Made by a program: the position numbers and the translations under genes | In this document: positions 62,252 through 64,000 of the stretch, piece after piece | Numbering within the stretch: position 1 is the first letter of the stretch | Layout: every line of letters begins with the position of its first letter | Notes under the pieces: generated by a model | The model's input: the letters and a program-made list of their open reading frames with translations, nothing else | What the model was told of the DNA's origin: nothing | Database searches by the model: none | Source of the DNA: Frigidibacter sp037095735 | GTDB lineage: Bacteria > Pseudomonadota > Alphaproteobacteria > Rhodobacterales > Rhodobacteraceae | Assembly: GCF_037095735.1 (NCBI RefSeq) | Contig: NZ_JBAWKD010000001.1 | Span: forward strand, 558,001 to 622,000 | Reading direction: 5' to 3' | DNA: 64,000 nt

Positions 62252-62281
62252 TTGTGCTATGGGTAAAGTGAGACATATTAG
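62252..62281 (+). promoter_or_regulatory. candidate chvI promoter
   Basis: TTGTGC, 18 bp, TATTAG lie just downstream of the TTAGCGCAA repeats and about 130 bp before the chvI start. The boxes match consensus only partly. Confidence 0.35.
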
Positions 62282-62411
62282 TCGAACCTTGGGAAAAACG
62301 TGGTGGGCTAGGTCCGGCGAAGACGCTCGATTCGTAGTTAGCCGTTGATTCCCCCCGGGGGACAAGGGACAATGTGGCAAAAAACAGGCAGAGCAGTATC
62401 GGGGAATGCCC

Positions 62412-63116
62412 ATGTCGCGTATCGCACTGGTCGATGACGACCGTAACATCCTGACTTCCGTGTCGATGACGCTGGAAGCCGAGGGTTTCGAAGTCGAGAC
62501 CTACAACGACGGGCAGGCCGCACTGGACGCCTTCAGCAAGCGACTGCCGGACATGGCGGTCTTCGACATCAAGATGCCCCGGATGGACGGCATGGACCTG
62601 CTGCAGCGCGTGCGGCAGAAGACCAACATGCCGGTGATCTTCCTCACCTCGAAGGACGACGAGATCGACGAGGTGCTCGGCCTGCGCATGGGCGCCGACG
62701 ACTATGTCAAGAAACCCTTCTCGCAGCGCCTGCTGGTCGAACGCATCCGCGCGCTGCTGCGCCGGCAGGAAGCGCAGACCGGCGGCGTCGACATCCCGGT
62801 CACCGAAGAGAACAAGGTGATGGTCCGCGGTCAGCTGACCATGGACCCGCTGCGCCACTCGGTCAGCTGGAAGGGCCGCGACGTCTCGCTGACCGTGACC
62901 GAATTCCTGCTGCTGCAGGCGCTCGCCCAGCGCCCCGGCTTCGTCAAGAGCCGCGACCAGCTGATGGACGTCGCCTATGACGATCAGGTCTATGTCGACG
63001 ACCGCACCATCGACAGCCACATCAAGCGCCTGCGCAAGAAGATGCGGACCGTCGACGATGACTTCTCGGCGATCGAGACCCTCTACGGCATCGGCTACCG
63101 CTACAACGAGGAGTGA
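62412..63116 (+). CDS. chvI: two-component response regulator ChvI
   Basis: ChvI, 234 residues, is an OmpR-family response regulator. The receiver domain has the acidic pocket (VDDD, residues 8-10), phospho-acceptor Asp52 in VFDIKMPRMDG, Thr in FLTSKDDE and Lys in YVKKPFS. The winged-helix output domain ends RTIDSHIKRLRKKMR and GIGYRYNEE. Start 62412 has GGGGA 6 nt upstream; an ATG two codons earlier is possible. It is followed by chvG after 10 bp and controls envelope and acid-stress functions in relatives. Confidence 0.95.
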   Translation: MSRIALVDDDRNILTSVSMTLEAEGFEVETYNDGQAALDAFSKRLPDMAVFDIKMPRMDGMDLLQRVRQKTNMPVIFLTSKDDEIDEVLGLRMGADDYVKKPFSQRLLVERIRALLRRQEAQTGGVDIPVTEENKVMVRGQLTMDPLRHSVSWKGRDVSLTVTEFLLLQALAQRPGFVKSRDQLMDVAYDDQVYVDDRTIDSHIKRLRKKMRTVDDDFSAIETLYGIGYRYNEE

Positions 63117-63126
63117 CGCGGCGGCC

Positions 63127-64000
63127 ATGACCATCGCTCACCGCCCGAACGAGGCCGGGATCAAGTCGAGCCGCGACAGCGGACTCGTGCTGGGCGAAGA
63201 CTGGGTCAACGCCGGTCTCGAGTCCGAAGACGAACTGCGCGAGGGCCGGGCCCGGCGCAGCTTCCTGTCGATCAACCGCTCGCCGCTGGCGCGCAAGATT
63301 ATCACCTTCAACCTCATGGCGATGATCGTGATGGTCGCCGGGGTGCTGTTCCTGAACCCGTTCCGCGACAGCCTCGTGGCGCAGCGCGAGCGCGACATGG
63401 TCGGCGAGACGCGGCTGATCGGCAGCGTGGTCGAGGCGCGGCTCGGCCAGTCGCCCGATGCCGTCTGGACGCGCGAGACGCTGGAGCAGACGCTGGGCAG
63501 CATCGAGCTGCCGCAGGGCGCCACGCTGTTCCTCTATGACACCAAGGGCGCGCTGCTGACCTCGAGCCGCCAGGTCGCGACCCGCGCCGCGGCCCCGGTG
63601 CCGGGCCTGACCGGCAACCACCGCCCGACCGCGATCACCGATTTCCTCGGCTCGGTCTGGGACGGGCTCGCGGGGCTTCTGGCCCCCCGTGTCAGCGCCC
63701 CCACCGGCGTCGACCTGCACTCGCTGGCCGGAGAACTCGCCGCAGAGGCGCTGCAGGGCACCACGCAGGTCCGCAACCTGCGCGACGGGGACGAGGGCAC
63801 GATCTTCGTCGTCTCGGAACCGGTGCGCAGCGGCGACCGGGTGATCGGCGCGATCTCGGTCTCGTCGCAGGCCGGCGCGATCGACGCGCTGGTGCGGGCA
63901 GAGCGCGAGCAGGTGCTGGAGATGTTCATCATCGCCATCATCGTCTCGGTCGGGCTCAGCCTCGTGCTGGCCTCGACCATCGCCAACCCGCTGGCCGACC
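63127..64000 (+). CDS. chvG: sensor histidine kinase ChvG, 5' part (cut by window edge)
   Basis: The first 291 codons are present and open to the window end. The protein has a cytoplasmic N-terminus of about 55 residues, a first membrane helix (IITFNLMAMIVMVAGVLFL), a periplasmic sensing domain with a long insertion (EQTLGSIELPQGATLFLYDT, GDEGTIFVVSEPVRSGDRVI), and a second helix (MFIIAIIVSVGLSLVLAST) leading into the start of HAMP (IANPLAD). The kinase domain is outside. It is the partner of ChvI, 10 bp upstream. Confidence 0.93.
   Translation, partial: MTIAHRPNEAGIKSSRDSGLVLGEDWVNAGLESEDELREGRARRSFLSINRSPLARKIITFNLMAMIVMVAGVLFLNPFRDSLVAQRERDMVGETRLIGSVVEARLGQSPDAVWTRETLEQTLGSIELPQGATLFLYDTKGALLTSSRQVATRAAAPVPGLTGNHRPTAITDFLGSVWDGLAGLLAPRVSAPTGVDLHSLAGELAAEALQGTTQVRNLRDGDEGTIFVVSEPVRSGDRVIGAISVSSQAGAIDALVRAEREQVLEMFIIAIIVSVGLSLVLASTIANPLAD

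Overview
The window is about 68% GC by eye, densely packed, and almost certainly from an alphaproteobacterium of the order Rhodobacterales (Rhodobacteraceae/Paracoccaceae). The evidence is the pckA | chvI-chvG divergent pair, a methylsuccinyl-CoA dehydrogenase of the ethylmalonyl-CoA pathway, the soxBDAG-folD-purU order, several TRAP transporters, and the lepB-rnc-era-DUF1491-recO block. No tRNA, rRNA, CRISPR array, intact insertion sequence or replication origin was seen. The sequence has one assembly gap of 174 N (51330-51503).

Region 1 (1-7.1 kb) is a sarcosine/C1 operon. A divergent GlxA-type regulator (cut by the window edge) faces soxB-soxD-soxA-soxG-folD-purU. Tetrameric sarcosine oxidase would make methylene-THF, FolD would convert it to formyl-THF, and PurU would release formate. 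SoxD lacks the cysteine zinc ligands of the classical subunit.

Region 2 (7.2-21.4 kb) is an amino-acid-type accessory locus: an amidase, a divergent LysR regulator, a DadA-like FAD oxidase/dehydrogenase, a D-2-hydroxyacid dehydrogenase, a class I aminotransferase, an unassigned permease, a tryptophan 2-monooxygenase-like flavoenzyme, a TRAP transporter with fused DctQM, a BASS-type carrier and an Asp/Glu-racemase-superfamily enzyme. I infer uptake of an amino or 2-hydroxy acid, interconversion through its 2-keto acid, and oxidative decarboxylation to an amide that the amidase hydrolyses. The substrate is unknown.

Region 3 (21.4-32.9 kb) is a sugar-acid catabolic locus: two GntR/FCD regulators, D-galactonate dehydratase, a VOC protein, a second enolase-superfamily dehydratase, a gluconate 5-dehydrogenase-like SDR, an L-idonate 5-dehydrogenase-like enzyme, a three-gene TRAP transporter and an IlvD/Edd dehydratase. 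A 563-bp non-coding stretch with remnants of two transposase families follows it.

Region 4 (33.4-43.0 kb, minus strand) is a tightly overlapping operon: FMO-like monooxygenase, DsbA/HCCA-isomerase-like protein, M19 dipeptidase-fold protein with lost metal ligands, polyamine-type ABC importer (SBP, ATPase, two permeases), carboxylesterase, a 46-codon ORF joined by ATGA overlaps on both sides, and a LysR regulator. Its substrate is unknown.

Region 5 (43.3-56.3 kb) is core genome: hbdA, a Nudix hydrolase, ispH, an NYN protein, folK, rpoZ, a bifunctional RelA/SpoT, DUF2062, pdxJ, acpS, lepB, rnc, era, DUF1491, a Pr6Pr membrane protein and recO. Region 6 (56.5-64 kb) holds an MFS transporter, mcd, a TauE/SafE permease, pckA, and chvI-chvG (chvG runs off the window). 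GC-rich palindromic repeats recur in the intergenic spaces near 51.3, 56.3 and 60.3 kb, and the assembly gap begins at the edge of one of them.
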